Shown: positions 6,351 through 12,547 of the stretch, one piece after another
Position numbering within the stretch: position 1 is the first letter of the stretch
How the letters are laid out: every line of letters begins with the position of its first letter
NCBI GenBank assembly: GCA_007135505.1
Contig: SLIS01000198.1
Span: 1 to 12,547, forward strand
DNA: 12,547 nt
Source: Halovivax sp.
GTDB taxonomy: Archaea; Halobacteriota; Halobacteria; Halobacteriales; Natrialbaceae
Direction of reading: 5' to 3'
Notes under the pieces: generated by a model
What the model was told of the DNA's origin: nothing
The model's database searches: none
Seen by the model: only the letters and a program-made list of their open reading frames with translations
Made by a program: the position numbers and the translations under genes

Positions 6351-7247
6351 TCACGGCGACTCAGCGCTCACCGGGACGCAGAACACGGGGACCTCGGCCC
6401 CACGGACCACGTTTTCGGTGACGCTCCCGAGGAACCACTGTCCAACGCCCGTCCTGCCGTGGGTCCCCATCACGATCAGATCGACCTCGTGGTCGGCCGC
6501 GTACGAGAGAATTACCTTCTCGGGCGACCCGGACGCGACCGAACCGGAGACGGTGACGCCGGCGTCGCGGGCCTGCTCGCGGACCGTATCGATCGCCGAC
6601 TCGCCCCGCATCTCGAGTGCGCCGACGACGTCACCCGGCCCCCTGGACTGCGAGAACGGGCTCGTGTCGACGGAGTACAACGTGTGGACCGCCGCATCGA
6701 AGTGGGAGGCGAGTGCGATTCCCCACGTCGCCGCGATCGCGGCCCCTTCGCTCCCGTCCGTCGGCAGGAGTAACTGCTCGAATGTCACGTCGTCGATCGC
6801 GCCGTTTTCGGCGTTCGGTGGCACGGCGAGTACGGGCGTTCTGGCGGTTCGAAGGACGTTCTCGGTGACACTCCCGAGTAGGATTCGGTCGAGGCCCGTC
6901 CGACCCTTCGTTCCCATGACGACGACGTCGATCTCGCGTCGATTGGCGTACTCCCTGATCGTCTGGAACGGCGTGCCACGCGTGACGGTCGTCGTGACGT
7001 CGAGGGAGCCGTCGTGCTCGGAGATGAGGTCGGCGATCTCCTCGACCGCGTCGTCGGCCCGCTCCTCGAGCGCCGAAATCGTCACGTCGTCGAAGTCGGT
7101 CGGTCCATCGACCTGGACGTCCACCACTGAGAGGACGTGCACGTCGGCGCCGGATCGGGACGCGAGCGCGATCCCGCGATACGCGCCCGCGAGCGCGCCC
7201 TCGCTACCGTCGGTCGGTATCAGTACCCGATCGATGAGTCGGCTCAT
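6351..7247 (-). CDS. Tandem universal stress protein (two UspA domains)
   Basis: A 298-residue protein made of two Usp domains. The first opens MSRLIDRVLIPTDGSEGALAG and ends near TPVLAVPP; the second opens with QLLLPTDGSEGAAIAATW and ends VPVFCVPV. Each has a complete ATP-binding signature, GTKGRTGLDRILLGS and GTHGRTGVGQWFLGS, so both halves should bind nucleotide. I start at the ATG at 7247; a TTG nine bases upstream adds only three residues. A GGTGAG motif (7257-7262, minus sense) lies 9 nt before this ATG, and an ATTATC box lies about 28 nt upstream. The gene follows treT in the same direction after 78 nt, so it may be read both from its own promoter and through from the aldolase-FBPase-TreT run. 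Its role is unknown beyond stress-type nucleotide binding. Confidence 0.92.
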   Translation of the reverse strand: MSRLIDRVLIPTDGSEGALAGAYRGIALASRSGADVHVLSVVDVQVDGPTDFDDVTISALEERADDAVEEIADLISEHDGSLDVTTTVTRGTPFQTIREYANRREIDVVVMGTKGRTGLDRILLGSVTENVLRTARTPVLAVPPNAENGAIDDVTFEQLLLPTDGSEGAAIAATWGIALASHFDAAVHTLYSVDTSPFSQSRGPGDVVGALEMRGESAIDTVREQARDAGVTVSGSVASGSPEKVILSYAADHEVDLIVMGTHGRTGVGQWFLGSVTENVVRGAEVPVFCVPVSAESP

Positions 7248-7271
7248 GGGATACAACTCACCGCCTCGGCG

Positions 7272-7277
7272 GATAAT
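7272..7277 (-). promoter_or_regulatory. TATA-like box for the tandem Usp gene
   Basis: The minus strand reads ATTATC, centred about 27-28 nt before the ATG at 7247, in the short gap after the treT stop. This is the position of a TATA box for a leaderless haloarchaeal gene. It suggests the tandem Usp gene can be transcribed independently of treT. Confidence 0.5.
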
Positions 7278-7325
7278 GGTGTAGGTCCGTGGCGTCCCGC
7301 GTCGACATCGTTCGGTACGTCGACG

Positions 7326-8567
7326 TCAGGGCTCACGGCCGAGTACCGTCGTGAACACGTCGAGGAGTTCCGCGATCTGGCGCGGCAACAGGAAGTGCTC
7401 GCGAACGTGCTCTCGGGCGTTGTGCCCGAACTCGTTCCGTCGGTCCTCGTTCTCCAGGAGGGTAACGACGCGATCCGCGGTGCCCGCGACGTCGTCCGCG
7501 TCGACGAGGTAGCCGGTTCGACCGTCCTCGACCTGCAGCGGGATGCCCCCGACGTTCGAGCCGACGACCGGCGTGCGCTTCCAGAGCGCCTCCGAAACCA
7601 CCAGCCCGAACCCCTCCCGAAGGGACTTCTGGACGACGACGTCCGACTCCCGCTGTAAGACGTTGACCGTTCTGTCCGGCAGGTCGGACAGCACGTGCAC
7701 GTCGGGGTCCTCGACCGCCTCCGCGGCGACCTGCTCGTAGAGTTCCAGCCCCTCCGGGTCGTCCCCTGCCATGCCGCCGACCAGCGCCAGCTGGAGACCG
7801 GGGATCGACTCACGGGCTCGCCGGTAGGCCTCGAGGGTGCCGAACTGGTCCTTCCACGGGTCGAATCGCGACACCTGCGTCACGACCGGCCGGTCGAACG
7901 AAAGCGGATCCATCCGATCCCGTTCGGTCGCGACCGTCTCCGGGTCGAGCGATCGATTCTTCGCCGTCAGCGGGTCGATCGACGGGTGGATGACGGTCGT
8001 CGGGACGTCGATCGCCGCCCCGTAGGCCGCGCGGCTGAAGATCGCGTGATCGACCCGATCGGCGTAGTCGGCCACGAAGGCGATGTACTCCTCGACGGGA
8101 TCGGTGAGGTCGACGTGACACCGCCAGACGATCGCCGCGTCGGGCATCGCTTCCCGCAGCGACTCGAGCATGCCGAGCGGTTGCGGGTCGTGGATCAATA
8201 CGAGATCGTATTCCTCGTCGATCTCGGCCGCATTTCGTTCGTTCGTGGCGCGGTAGGTCTCCTTCATCTCCCCTGTCGGCGGGGAGCCACTCCCCTGGAG
8301 CCCGTTGTGCATCGCCTTGGTAACCTCGAAGAAGTCGTCGTCGGCGTCCATCACGAGCCAGTTGTCGTCGAGGCCGAGGTCCCGGCAGACGGGGACGATC
8401 GACCGGAGCAGTTCCGCGACGCCGCCGCCGGTCGCAGTCGAGTTGACGTGAAGGATCTTGGCACCCGAAAGCGCCGCGGCCAGCGATCGAAGTCGCTCCA
8501 GCCGACCGCGTTCCGTGACGGCGTCGTAGGCCTCGATCGATCGGTCCGGCAATGAGGGCGAGTGCAT
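7326..8567 (-). CDS. treT: TreT-type trehalose synthase (GT4 trehalose glycosyltransferring synthase)
   Basis: This 413-residue GT4 glycosyltransferase matches Thermococcus/Pyrococcus TreT motif for motif. TreT makes trehalose from NDP-glucose and glucose, and can run in reverse. Landmarks are HVNSTATGGGVAE at 40-52 (N-terminal nucleotide-sugar site), VTKAMHNGLQG at 82-92, HDPQP at 126-130, WRCHVDL at 148-154, QVSRFDPWKD at 231-240, LVGGMAGDDPEG at 262-273, and REGFGLVVSEALWK at 317-330 containing the E-x7-E motif (Glu318, Glu326), then VGGIPLQV at 339-346. I chose the ATG at 8567 because the reading frame before it is Ser/Thr/Arg-rich, repetitive and not conserved-looking. No strong TATA box precedes it, so it may be read from the fba promoter through fbp, whose stop lies 176 nt upstream. 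That gap contains phased CGAA repeats. The function as a trehalose enzyme is strong by motif; direction in vivo is unknown. Confidence 0.9.
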   Translation of the reverse strand: MHSPSLPDRSIEAYDAVTERGRLERLRSLAAALSGAKILHVNSTATGGGVAELLRSIVPVCRDLGLDDNWLVMDADDDFFEVTKAMHNGLQGSGSPPTGEMKETYRATNERNAAEIDEEYDLVLIHDPQPLGMLESLREAMPDAAIVWRCHVDLTDPVEEYIAFVADYADRVDHAIFSRAAYGAAIDVPTTVIHPSIDPLTAKNRSLDPETVATERDRMDPLSFDRPVVTQVSRFDPWKDQFGTLEAYRRARESIPGLQLALVGGMAGDDPEGLELYEQVAAEAVEDPDVHVLSDLPDRTVNVLQRESDVVVQKSLREGFGLVVSEALWKRTPVVGSNVGGIPLQVEDGRTGYLVDADDVAGTADRVVTLLENEDRRNEFGHNAREHVREHFLLPRQIAELLDVFTTVLGREP

Positions 8568-8632
8568 CGTCCGTATCGACGCTACCACGACGGTGCTGGT
8601 ATCAGTTGTGGGGATGGGCGAAGCGTGACTCG

Positions 8633-8731
8633 TCGAACGGGAGCGAGTGACGGATCGAAAGGGAGGCGACGTATCGAACGAGAGCAGGTGACACACCGAA
8701 CGAGAACAGAGTCTCACCGAACGAACAGGCG
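8633..8731. repeat. Five degenerate, evenly spaced CGAA-centred repeats upstream of treT
   Basis: Between the fbp stop and the treT start, CGAA cores begin at 8634, 8656, 8675, 8697 and 8718, with spacings of 22, 19, 22 and 21 nt. Four of the five continue as CGAACG, and several are followed by purine-rich GAGC/GAAC stretches and GTGAC. The spacing is close to two helical turns, so all cores face roughly the same side of the DNA. They lie about 67-154 nt before the treT ATG. This may be a multi-site operator, a decayed tandem array or chance in a low-complexity spacer. Confidence 0.45.
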
Positions 8732-8743
8732 TCGACACCCGGG

Positions 8744-9613
8744 TCAAGCCAGGGCGGACTCGAGCCGGTCGATGAGGTCGGCGTTGCCCACGTGAAGGGG
8801 GACCCGATCGTGCAACTCGTTCGGCTCGACGTCGAGGATCGACTGCGTGCCGTCGGACGACCGACCGCCGGCCGTCTCGACGAGGTGCGCGATGGGGTTA
8901 CACTCGAACTGCAGTCTGAGTTTTCCTCGAGGACTGTCCGTCAGGGCGGGGTAAGCGAAGACCCCGCCGTAGGTGAGGACCTGATTGACGTCGCCGATCA
9001 TCGCCCCGCCGTAGCGGAGTTTGAGCGAGTCGTCGGACTCGATCTCGCGGACGTACGCCTCGAAGTCCGCCGGCCAGTCCGGAACGCGTCCGCCGAAGCC
9101 GTATACCAGCGGGTCGTCCGGGATCTCGACGTCCGGGTCCACCACGGTGCGCTCGCCGTCGGTGAGTTCGTACTTCGTGACCGACCCGTCGCGGGCGAAG
9201 GCCATCGTCGTGATCGGGCCGTAGAGGATCCAGCCGGAGGCGACGAGGGAGTGACCGGGGGCGGGGAGGGGCTCGTCGTAGATTCCGAACACCGTCTCCA
9301 TCGTGTTGTTCGACTTGAGGTTCGAGGAGCCGTCGAGCGGATCGACGGCGACGTAGAGGTCGCCGTCGCCCACCTGGGAGATCTCGACGCGCTCCTCGCT
9401 CGCGTACTCGGCGACGCCCTCGATCGCCGCCAGGCGCTCGGCGAGTAACTCGTCGGCCCAGACGTCCGCCTCGGCCTGGGTTTCGCCGCTAGGGTTCTCC
9501 GTGTCGACCTCCTCCCGGCGGCCGACCAGCCCGCGACGAATCTCGGCCGCCGAGTGGCTGATGACGTCGACGATTTCACTGACGGCGTCGCCCTCGGCGT
9601 CAGCGGCGGTCAT
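8744..9613 (-). CDS. fbp: Fructose-1,6-bisphosphatase, class I
   Basis: A 289-residue class I FBPase that hydrolyses fructose-1,6-bisphosphate to fructose-6-phosphate, the committed gluconeogenic step. Metal-site motifs are YASEE at 70-74 and VDPLDGSSN at 90-98. The substrate-binding segments are LRYGGAMIGDVNQVL at 199-213, YGGVFAYP at 215-222, and KLRLQFECNPIAHLVE at 231-246 followed by TAGG. These separate it from the related inositol monophosphatases often annotated suhB in archaea, which share only the DPLDG motif. It is shorter at the N-terminus than eukaryotic enzymes and shows no AMP-binding extension. The ATG at 9613 overlaps the aldolase stop by ATGA, so translation is probably coupled and the two genes form an operon. 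Regulation is probably through the aldolase promoter; there is no room for a separate one. Confidence 0.93.
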   Translation of the reverse strand: MTAADAEGDAVSEIVDVISHSAAEIRRGLVGRREEVDTENPSGETQAEADVWADELLAERLAAIEGVAEYASEERVEISQVGDGDLYVAVDPLDGSSNLKSNNTMETVFGIYDEPLPAPGHSLVASGWILYGPITTMAFARDGSVTKYELTDGERTVVDPDVEIPDDPLVYGFGGRVPDWPADFEAYVREIESDDSLKLRYGGAMIGDVNQVLTYGGVFAYPALTDSPRGKLRLQFECNPIAHLVETAGGRSSDGTQSILDVEPNELHDRVPLHVGNADLIDRLESALA

Positions 9614-10398
9614 TCCTCCAGGGCGGCGTCGGCCGTTTCACCCTCGTAGATGACCTTCTCGAGGGCGTCGAGGAGGGCGGTCGGGTTCTCGCGCTGCCAG
9701 ACGTTCCGGCCGACCGCGAGACCCTTCGCGCCGGCGTCCATCACGGCCTCGACGGTCGAGAGGAACTCGTAGTCGGAGGTCTTCGAGCCGCCGCTCATGA
9801 CCACCTTCATGTCGCCGGCACATTTGACGGCGTGGGCCATCGCGTCCTTGCTGCCGGGGTACTTGACCTTCGCCACGTCGGCGCCGAGTTCGAGCGCGAG
9901 CCGGGTCGCGTAGGAGATGGTCGAGGGCTTCGTGTCGTTCTTGAGTCCCTGGCCGCGCGGGTACGACCACATGACGACCGGCAGGTCGTGGTCGCGGGCG
10001 TCCTCTTGCATGTCGCGGAACTCCTCGACCATCTCGATCTCGTGGTTCGAACCGCCGTAGACGGTGAATCCGAGGGCGTCGGCGCCGAGTTCCGCGGCGT
10101 AGTCGACCGAGCAGTTGACTGCCGAATCGGGCTCGCCCATCCAGAGGTTCGAGGTGCCGTTTATCTTGAGCAGGAGGTTGACGTCGTCCTCGTAGCTCGG
10201 GTAGTAGCCCTCCGCGATCCCTTTCTGGACGGCCATCGCCGTCACGGCGTCGTGTGTCGCCGTTTCGAACACCGTCGACGGGTCGAGTTTTGCCGGGACG
10301 TCCTCGAAGTCGACCGGCCCGTGCTCCAGGCCGTGGTCCATCGCGAGAATCAGTACCTTTCCGTCGCGAACGATCGGGGAGTCGTCGATCGGAATCAT
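9610..10398 (-). CDS. fba: Fructose-bisphosphate aldolase, archaeal class I (DhnA type)
   Basis: A 262-residue Schiff-base aldolase that joins dihydroxyacetone phosphate and glyceraldehyde-3-phosphate (or cleaves the product). The sequence follows the Thermoproteus-type archaeal class I enzyme: AMDHGLEHGP at 19-28, MWSYPRGQGL at 143-152 with Tyr146, VAKVKYPG at 175-182 carrying the Schiff-base Lys (177 or 179), MSGGSKT at 201-207 and GLAVGRNVWQR at 226-236 for phosphate binding. A close paralog in haloarchaea makes the ketose precursor of aromatic amino acids (ADH synthase); the ATGA-coupled fbp gene argues for true FBP aldolase, though motifs alone do not exclude the other. The ATG at 10398 sits about 28 nt after a strong TATA box and no leader is needed. 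It is the first gene of a minus-strand run fba-fbp-treT-usp. Confidence 0.88.
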   Translation of the reverse strand: MIPIDDSPIVRDGKVLILAMDHGLEHGPVDFEDVPAKLDPSTVFETATHDAVTAMAVQKGIAEGYYPSYEDDVNLLLKINGTSNLWMGEPDSAVNCSVDYAAELGADALGFTVYGGSNHEIEMVEEFRDMQEDARDHDLPVVMWSYPRGQGLKNDTKPSTISYATRLALELGADVAKVKYPGSKDAMAHAVKCAGDMKVVMSGGSKTSDYEFLSTVEAVMDAGAKGLAVGRNVWQRENPTALLDALEKVIYEGETADAALEE

Positions 10399-10422
10399 CT
10401 GATTGGTGGTGCTACAGGCGCG

Positions 10423-10429
10423 TATTTAT
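10423..10429 (-). promoter_or_regulatory. TATA box for the fba-fbp operon
   Basis: The minus strand reads AGATAAATAC, with ATAAATA centred about 28 nt before the fba ATG at 10398. It is the clearest archaeal promoter in the window and implies a leaderless mRNA. Purines just upstream (GAG) could serve as BRE. About 20 nt further upstream the minus strand has TACT, followed after seven bases by GAACG, a partial resemblance to the TrmB motif TACT-N7/8-GAGTA. Confidence 0.7.
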
Positions 10430-10534
10430 CTCTGATGGTCCGCCCGTTCGAGAGCTAGTACGCGCCGTGAGGCCGGAACCGACGGCGCCGCTCGGGCGGT
10501 CTCGACCACCCGTTCGGCCGTCGCTCAGCGTGAC

Positions 10535-10540
10535 CGTTAT
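10535..10540 (+). promoter_or_regulatory. TATA-like box for the 54-residue zinc protein
   Basis: GTTATC inside GACCGTTATCGGG is centred about 28 nt before the ATG at 10566. Location and composition fit a leaderless haloarchaeal promoter, though the box is short. Confidence 0.4.
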
Positions 10541-10565
10541 CGGGCTGCGTGTTCTCCGGATCCGT

Positions 10566-10730
10566 ATGACCGGATCGACCTATCGCTGCCAGTGCGGCGC
10601 GACGCTCCGGTATCGCCAGGACATCGAGAAGGAAGATACCGGCATCTACCCGACGTGGAAGTGTGGAGACTGTCTAACGCCGGTGCCTGGGAAGGTCGGC
10701 GAGCGACTCAAGCACCAGCACCCGTCCTAA
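10566..10730 (+). CDS. Small zinc-ribbon-like protein, function unknown
   Basis: A 54-residue protein starting at an ATG 28 nt after a TATA-like box. It begins MTGSTYRCQCGATLRYRQ and has four cysteines arranged C-x-C then C-x-x-C (RCQCG and KCGDC), about 25 residues apart, which suggests one zinc site. The C-terminus (GERLKHQHPS) has two histidines and is more basic than most haloarchaeal proteins. The frame extends far upstream, but that part overlaps the fba promoter on the opposite strand and looks like Arg/Ser-rich noncoding translation. Haloarchaea encode many such micro-proteins with CxxC motifs, some affecting growth or biofilm, but I do not recognise this one's family. It is convergent with RaSEA, 111 nt from stop to stop. 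Confidence 0.7.
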   Translation: MTGSTYRCQCGATLRYRQDIEKEDTGIYPTWKCGDCLTPVPGKVGERLKHQHPS

Positions 10731-10841
10731 GCCAGCGGCGGCAGTACCGCGTGAAACGACCGCACGCGAACCGAGGCACTCGAATCGACGGTTCCAGCGT
10801 CGTGAAACGCAGCGTCACGTCGGCCGGTTCTCGGGGCCGAA

Positions 10842-11942
10842 TTATCGAACCAGCGGCATGTTGTAGCTCGTCTCCAGGTCCATGACGGCCTCCCAGGTCG
10901 CCTCGCAGTCACAGGAGACCTGCTCGAAGACCGAGGGGTCCTGCCGGAGGTCGAAGTCCTTGATCGCCTTCTGGACGAGGTCGTCACACTCCTTGCAGTT
11001 GTGCGGGCCGCGATCGGAGCCGTGCCCGACCGGGTCGGAGACCACGATCGCGTCGACGTCCGCGGTCTCCTGGAGGACGTGTGCCACCGACCAGAGCCAC
11101 GGCGGCCGGTAGCCGTCGTTGAAGTAGAGCTCGTCGACCATCGTGTAGCGCTGGACGTTACACGGGTTCATCGAGACGGTGTGACAGCCCTCGACGTCGG
11201 CACAGCGTTCGATCGAGGAGATCATGTCCTCGACGGCGTCCGATTCGGAGAGAAACGGCGGCTTCATCAGGAGGTAGGCCTTGATCCCCGCATCGGTGGC
11301 CGAGCCGGCGGCCGCGTCCGCCGCGACGGCCTCCGCACAGGCGTTCTCGAAGTCGGCGAAGTCGAAGTACTTGTTCACGCAGTCGTGGCGCACGCGGTCA
11401 GTCGCCGTCTCGAGACCGATCGCGACGTCGGTGTCGAGTCCGTGCCGGGTGAAGTCGGCGATCCTCTCGCGGTCGACGAAGTCAGGCAGCGACTCGACGA
11501 CCATCCGCTCGCGGTCGGCGAACGTTTCGGCGATGGCCGCCCGCGTCTCCGCACCGACTTCGCGCTCGTCGAGGAACGAGCCGGAGGTGTAGATCTTGAT
11601 GAGGTCGGCCGGCTCGTCGGCGTTATCGGTCTCGTGATCGAGACAGACCTGAATCTGGTCCATCAGGGCCTCGTGGCTGACGCTGCCGCCGTCGACACTC
11701 TCGGCGACGTAACCACACATCGTACAGCCACCGGCGCGGGCCCAGCGACAGCCGCCCGTGTTGAGGATGATCGTCAGACTCCGCTTGACGCCGTCGGGCG
11801 TGTTGTCCTCGTCCAGCCAGACGCGGGTGGGTTCGTGGGGATCGTAGCTCGCCTCCTTGCGCGAGCGGATCTCGCGCATCACCTGGTTGTGGGCGTCCAT
11901 CCCCTTGCCCCGCTCGTAGACTTCGGGCGTGGGTGTACTCAT
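10842..11942 (-). CDS. Archaeosine biosynthesis radical SAM protein RaSEA
   Basis: A 366-residue radical-SAM enzyme of the TIGR01210-type family identified as RaSEA. Acting after ArcS attaches lysine to preQ0 at position 15 of tRNA, RaSEA releases the lysine backbone to leave the formamidine of archaeosine. The cluster-binding segment is GGCRWARAGGCTMCGY with Cys65, Cys73 and Cys76 (C-x7-C-x2-C, wider than the usual C-x3-C-x2-C). Further landmarks are IYTSGSFLDEREV at 117-129, VVESLPDFV at 148-156, AIGLETATD at 174-182 and MKPPFLSE at 226-233. A C-terminal Cys set, NCKEC (316, 319) and CDC (344, 346), may bind zinc. The ATG at 11942 is preceded by CTATAC about 26 nt upstream, so the gene is probably leaderless. 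A zinc micro-protein gene lies 95 nt upstream in the same direction. No other archaeosine gene is in the window. Confidence 0.88.
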   Translation of the reverse strand: MSTPTPEVYERGKGMDAHNQVMREIRSRKEASYDPHEPTRVWLDEDNTPDGVKRSLTIILNTGGCRWARAGGCTMCGYVAESVDGGSVSHEALMDQIQVCLDHETDNADEPADLIKIYTSGSFLDEREVGAETRAAIAETFADRERMVVESLPDFVDRERIADFTRHGLDTDVAIGLETATDRVRHDCVNKYFDFADFENACAEAVAADAAAGSATDAGIKAYLLMKPPFLSESDAVEDMISSIERCADVEGCHTVSMNPCNVQRYTMVDELYFNDGYRPPWLWSVAHVLQETADVDAIVVSDPVGHGSDRGPHNCKECDDLVQKAIKDFDLRQDPSVFEQVSCDCEATWEAVMDLETSYNMPLVR

Positions 11943-11965
11943 TGTCGGGACAAGCGCCCGGGTGC

Positions 11966-11971
11966 GTATAG
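11966..11971 (-). promoter_or_regulatory. TATA-like box for the RaSEA gene
   Basis: The minus strand reads GGCTATACGC, with CTATAC centred about 26 nt before the ATG at 11942. It fits a leaderless promoter and lies in the 95-nt gap after the upstream zinc-protein gene, so RaSEA need not depend on that gene's transcript. Confidence 0.5.
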
Positions 11972-12037
11972 CCGCTTCGTCTCGCTAGAGCCCGTCGTCA
12001 CGACGACACGACACTGGACCGGCACGACGATCGCGGG

Positions 12038-12226
12038 TCACAATCGAAGCTCGCGACTGTCCGCTGCGCCGCAGCTCCGACAGGTCCGCTCGTATCGAAT
12101 CCGGCGTCCTGTCGTACGAACGCGCCAGTCGGCCGAGTCGGACGCGGAGCCACAGGAACTGCACGTCCGAGCCGTCTCCGCGTAGGACTGCCGAAGTCGC
12201 TCGAAGGGATTTGTGGCACCACTCAT
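12038..12226 (-). CDS. Small haloarchaeal zinc-finger protein (two CxxCG knuckles)
   Basis: A 62-residue protein starting MSGATNPFERLRQSYAETAR and carrying two CxxCG knuckles, TCSSCG at 21-26 and TCRSCG at 48-53, which would form one zinc ribbon. The opening FERLRQSY followed by a CxxCG pair resembles the haloarchaeal HVO_0649-type zinc-finger family, recalled without a search. The ATG at 12226 is chosen because a TATAA-like box (minus strand TTATAGAA) lies about 33 nt upstream; the open frame continues to the window end but that extension is Ser/Arg-rich with no recognisable domain. The function is unknown; binding to a nucleic acid or protein partner is the usual guess for such ribbons. It is followed by RaSEA on the same strand. 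Confidence 0.72.
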   Translation of the reverse strand: MSGATNPFERLRQSYAETARTCSSCGSASDSADWRVRTTGRRIRYERTCRSCGAADSRELRL

Positions 12227-12547
12227 TGGTACGTGATAGCATTCGACACGACGTTCTATAATCCTGTCCCTACCTCCTCCAGCGAGAGACAGTTCGTGCG
12301 ACGAAACCGTCTCTCCGATTCGGGCGACGAGAAGCGAGGCGGTTCGAGACCGAGACCACGCGAACGTCGACGAAACGTACCGGCGTCCATCGAACGGCCC
12401 GGGCGACGACGGTCCGGTCGCGTACTCATCCCACTCGACAGCGAGGAGTAACCGTGGACGGCGGTACGGCTCCGTTACTCCGGTTAGAAACCCGATTGGG
12501 AGACTGGACGGTGGCCCTGTTTTAAGTGTCCGTTCGTGAACGCTCAC
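12227..12547. other. Gene-free stretch at the right edge, with promoter-like boxes
   Basis: No convincing gene is visible in these 321 nt. A minus-strand TATA-like box at 12257-12261 serves the small zinc-finger gene. Near the edge, TTTTAAG at 12520-12526 is a good plus-strand TATA candidate; with usual spacing its gene would start around 12550, just beyond the window. The open frames crossing the region are Arg/Ser-rich and look like GC-driven noise. Confidence 0.5.

Noticed and set aside
8633..8731. Reading the CGAA repeats as a CRISPR array
   Set aside because: The repeated cores are only about 6-8 nt, the units are degenerate and about 21 nt long, and there are no repeat-spacer boundaries or cas genes.
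8568..8747. Upstream in-frame extension of TreT (60 extra residues)
   Set aside because: The residues are Ser/Thr/Arg-rich and translate the CGAA repeat array and spacer; TreT homologs begin near the ATG at 8567.
8744..9613. Calling the phosphatase an inositol monophosphatase (SuhB)
   Set aside because: The GGAMIGDVNQVL and KLRLQFECNP segments belong to class I FBPase and are not expected in IMPases.
9610..10398. Calling the aldolase an ADH synthase of the archaeal aromatic pathway
   Set aside because: The paralog is similar in sequence, but the translationally coupled FBPase gene makes the gluconeogenic aldolase more likely; not fully excluded.
12454..12525. A 23-codon plus-strand open frame starting at GTG after a GAGGAG
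   Set aside because: It is too short to judge, has no conserved-looking content, and overlaps the TTTTAAG box that more likely serves a gene beyond the window.
12227..12547. N-terminal extension of the small zinc-finger gene to the window edge
   Set aside because: The added residues are Ser/Arg-rich with no domain, and a TATA-like box lies inside the extension at a suitable distance from the ATG at 12226.

Overview
The window is GC-rich and appears to join two kinds of genome. Roughly the first 1.79 kb looks like a high-GC actinobacterium. It holds a partial Uma2-family gene, an Fpg/Nei-type DNA glycosylase very close in wording to mycobacterial Nei1, and the start of a VTT/DedA-like membrane protein. 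These are bacterial in style, with Shine-Dalgarno-type starts, an ATGA overlap and no TATA boxes. From about 1.8 kb to the end everything looks like a haloarchaeon. The proteins are acidic, there are Usp proteins, archaeal class I aldolase, ADP-dependent sugar kinase, TreT, the archaeosine radical-SAM enzyme RaSEA and small CxxC zinc proteins, and TATA-like boxes lie about 27-33 nt before several ATG codons, as in leaderless haloarchaeal genes. The changeover falls inside one open frame (1206-2885), which fuses the bacterial membrane half to a haloarchaeal trypsin-like half. The simplest reading is an artificial join in a hypersaline or soda-lake metagenome assembly. A real interdomain transfer is possible but cannot be told apart from sequence alone.

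Layout. Minus strand 1-225: Uma2-like gene, cut by the window edge. Plus strand 403-3664: nei1-like gene, VTT/S1 fusion frame, a 71-residue membrane protein, and a single-domain UspA. Minus strand 3682-5073: ADP-dependent sugar kinase, divergent from a plus-strand sugar-phosphate nucleotidyltransferase at 5317-6291. Minus strand 10398 back to 6351: class I fructose-bisphosphate aldolase, fructose-1,6-bisphosphatase (ATGA overlap), TreT-type trehalose synthase, and a tandem Usp protein. Plus strand 10566-10730: a tiny zinc-ribbon protein. Minus strand 12226 back to 10842: another tiny zinc protein, then RaSEA.

How the genes may work together. The middle 7 kb reads as a sugar-phosphate and trehalose module. 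Aldolase and FBPase make fructose-6-phosphate by gluconeogenesis. A nucleotidyltransferase can make NDP-glucose from glucose-1-phosphate. TreT joins NDP-glucose and glucose into trehalose, or runs backwards. The ADP-dependent kinase can re-phosphorylate free glucose or phosphorylate fructose-6-phosphate. Two Usp genes flank these enzymes. A link to osmotic or energy stress is inferred from gene content and not shown directly. No rRNA, tRNA, CRISPR array or insertion sequence was seen.
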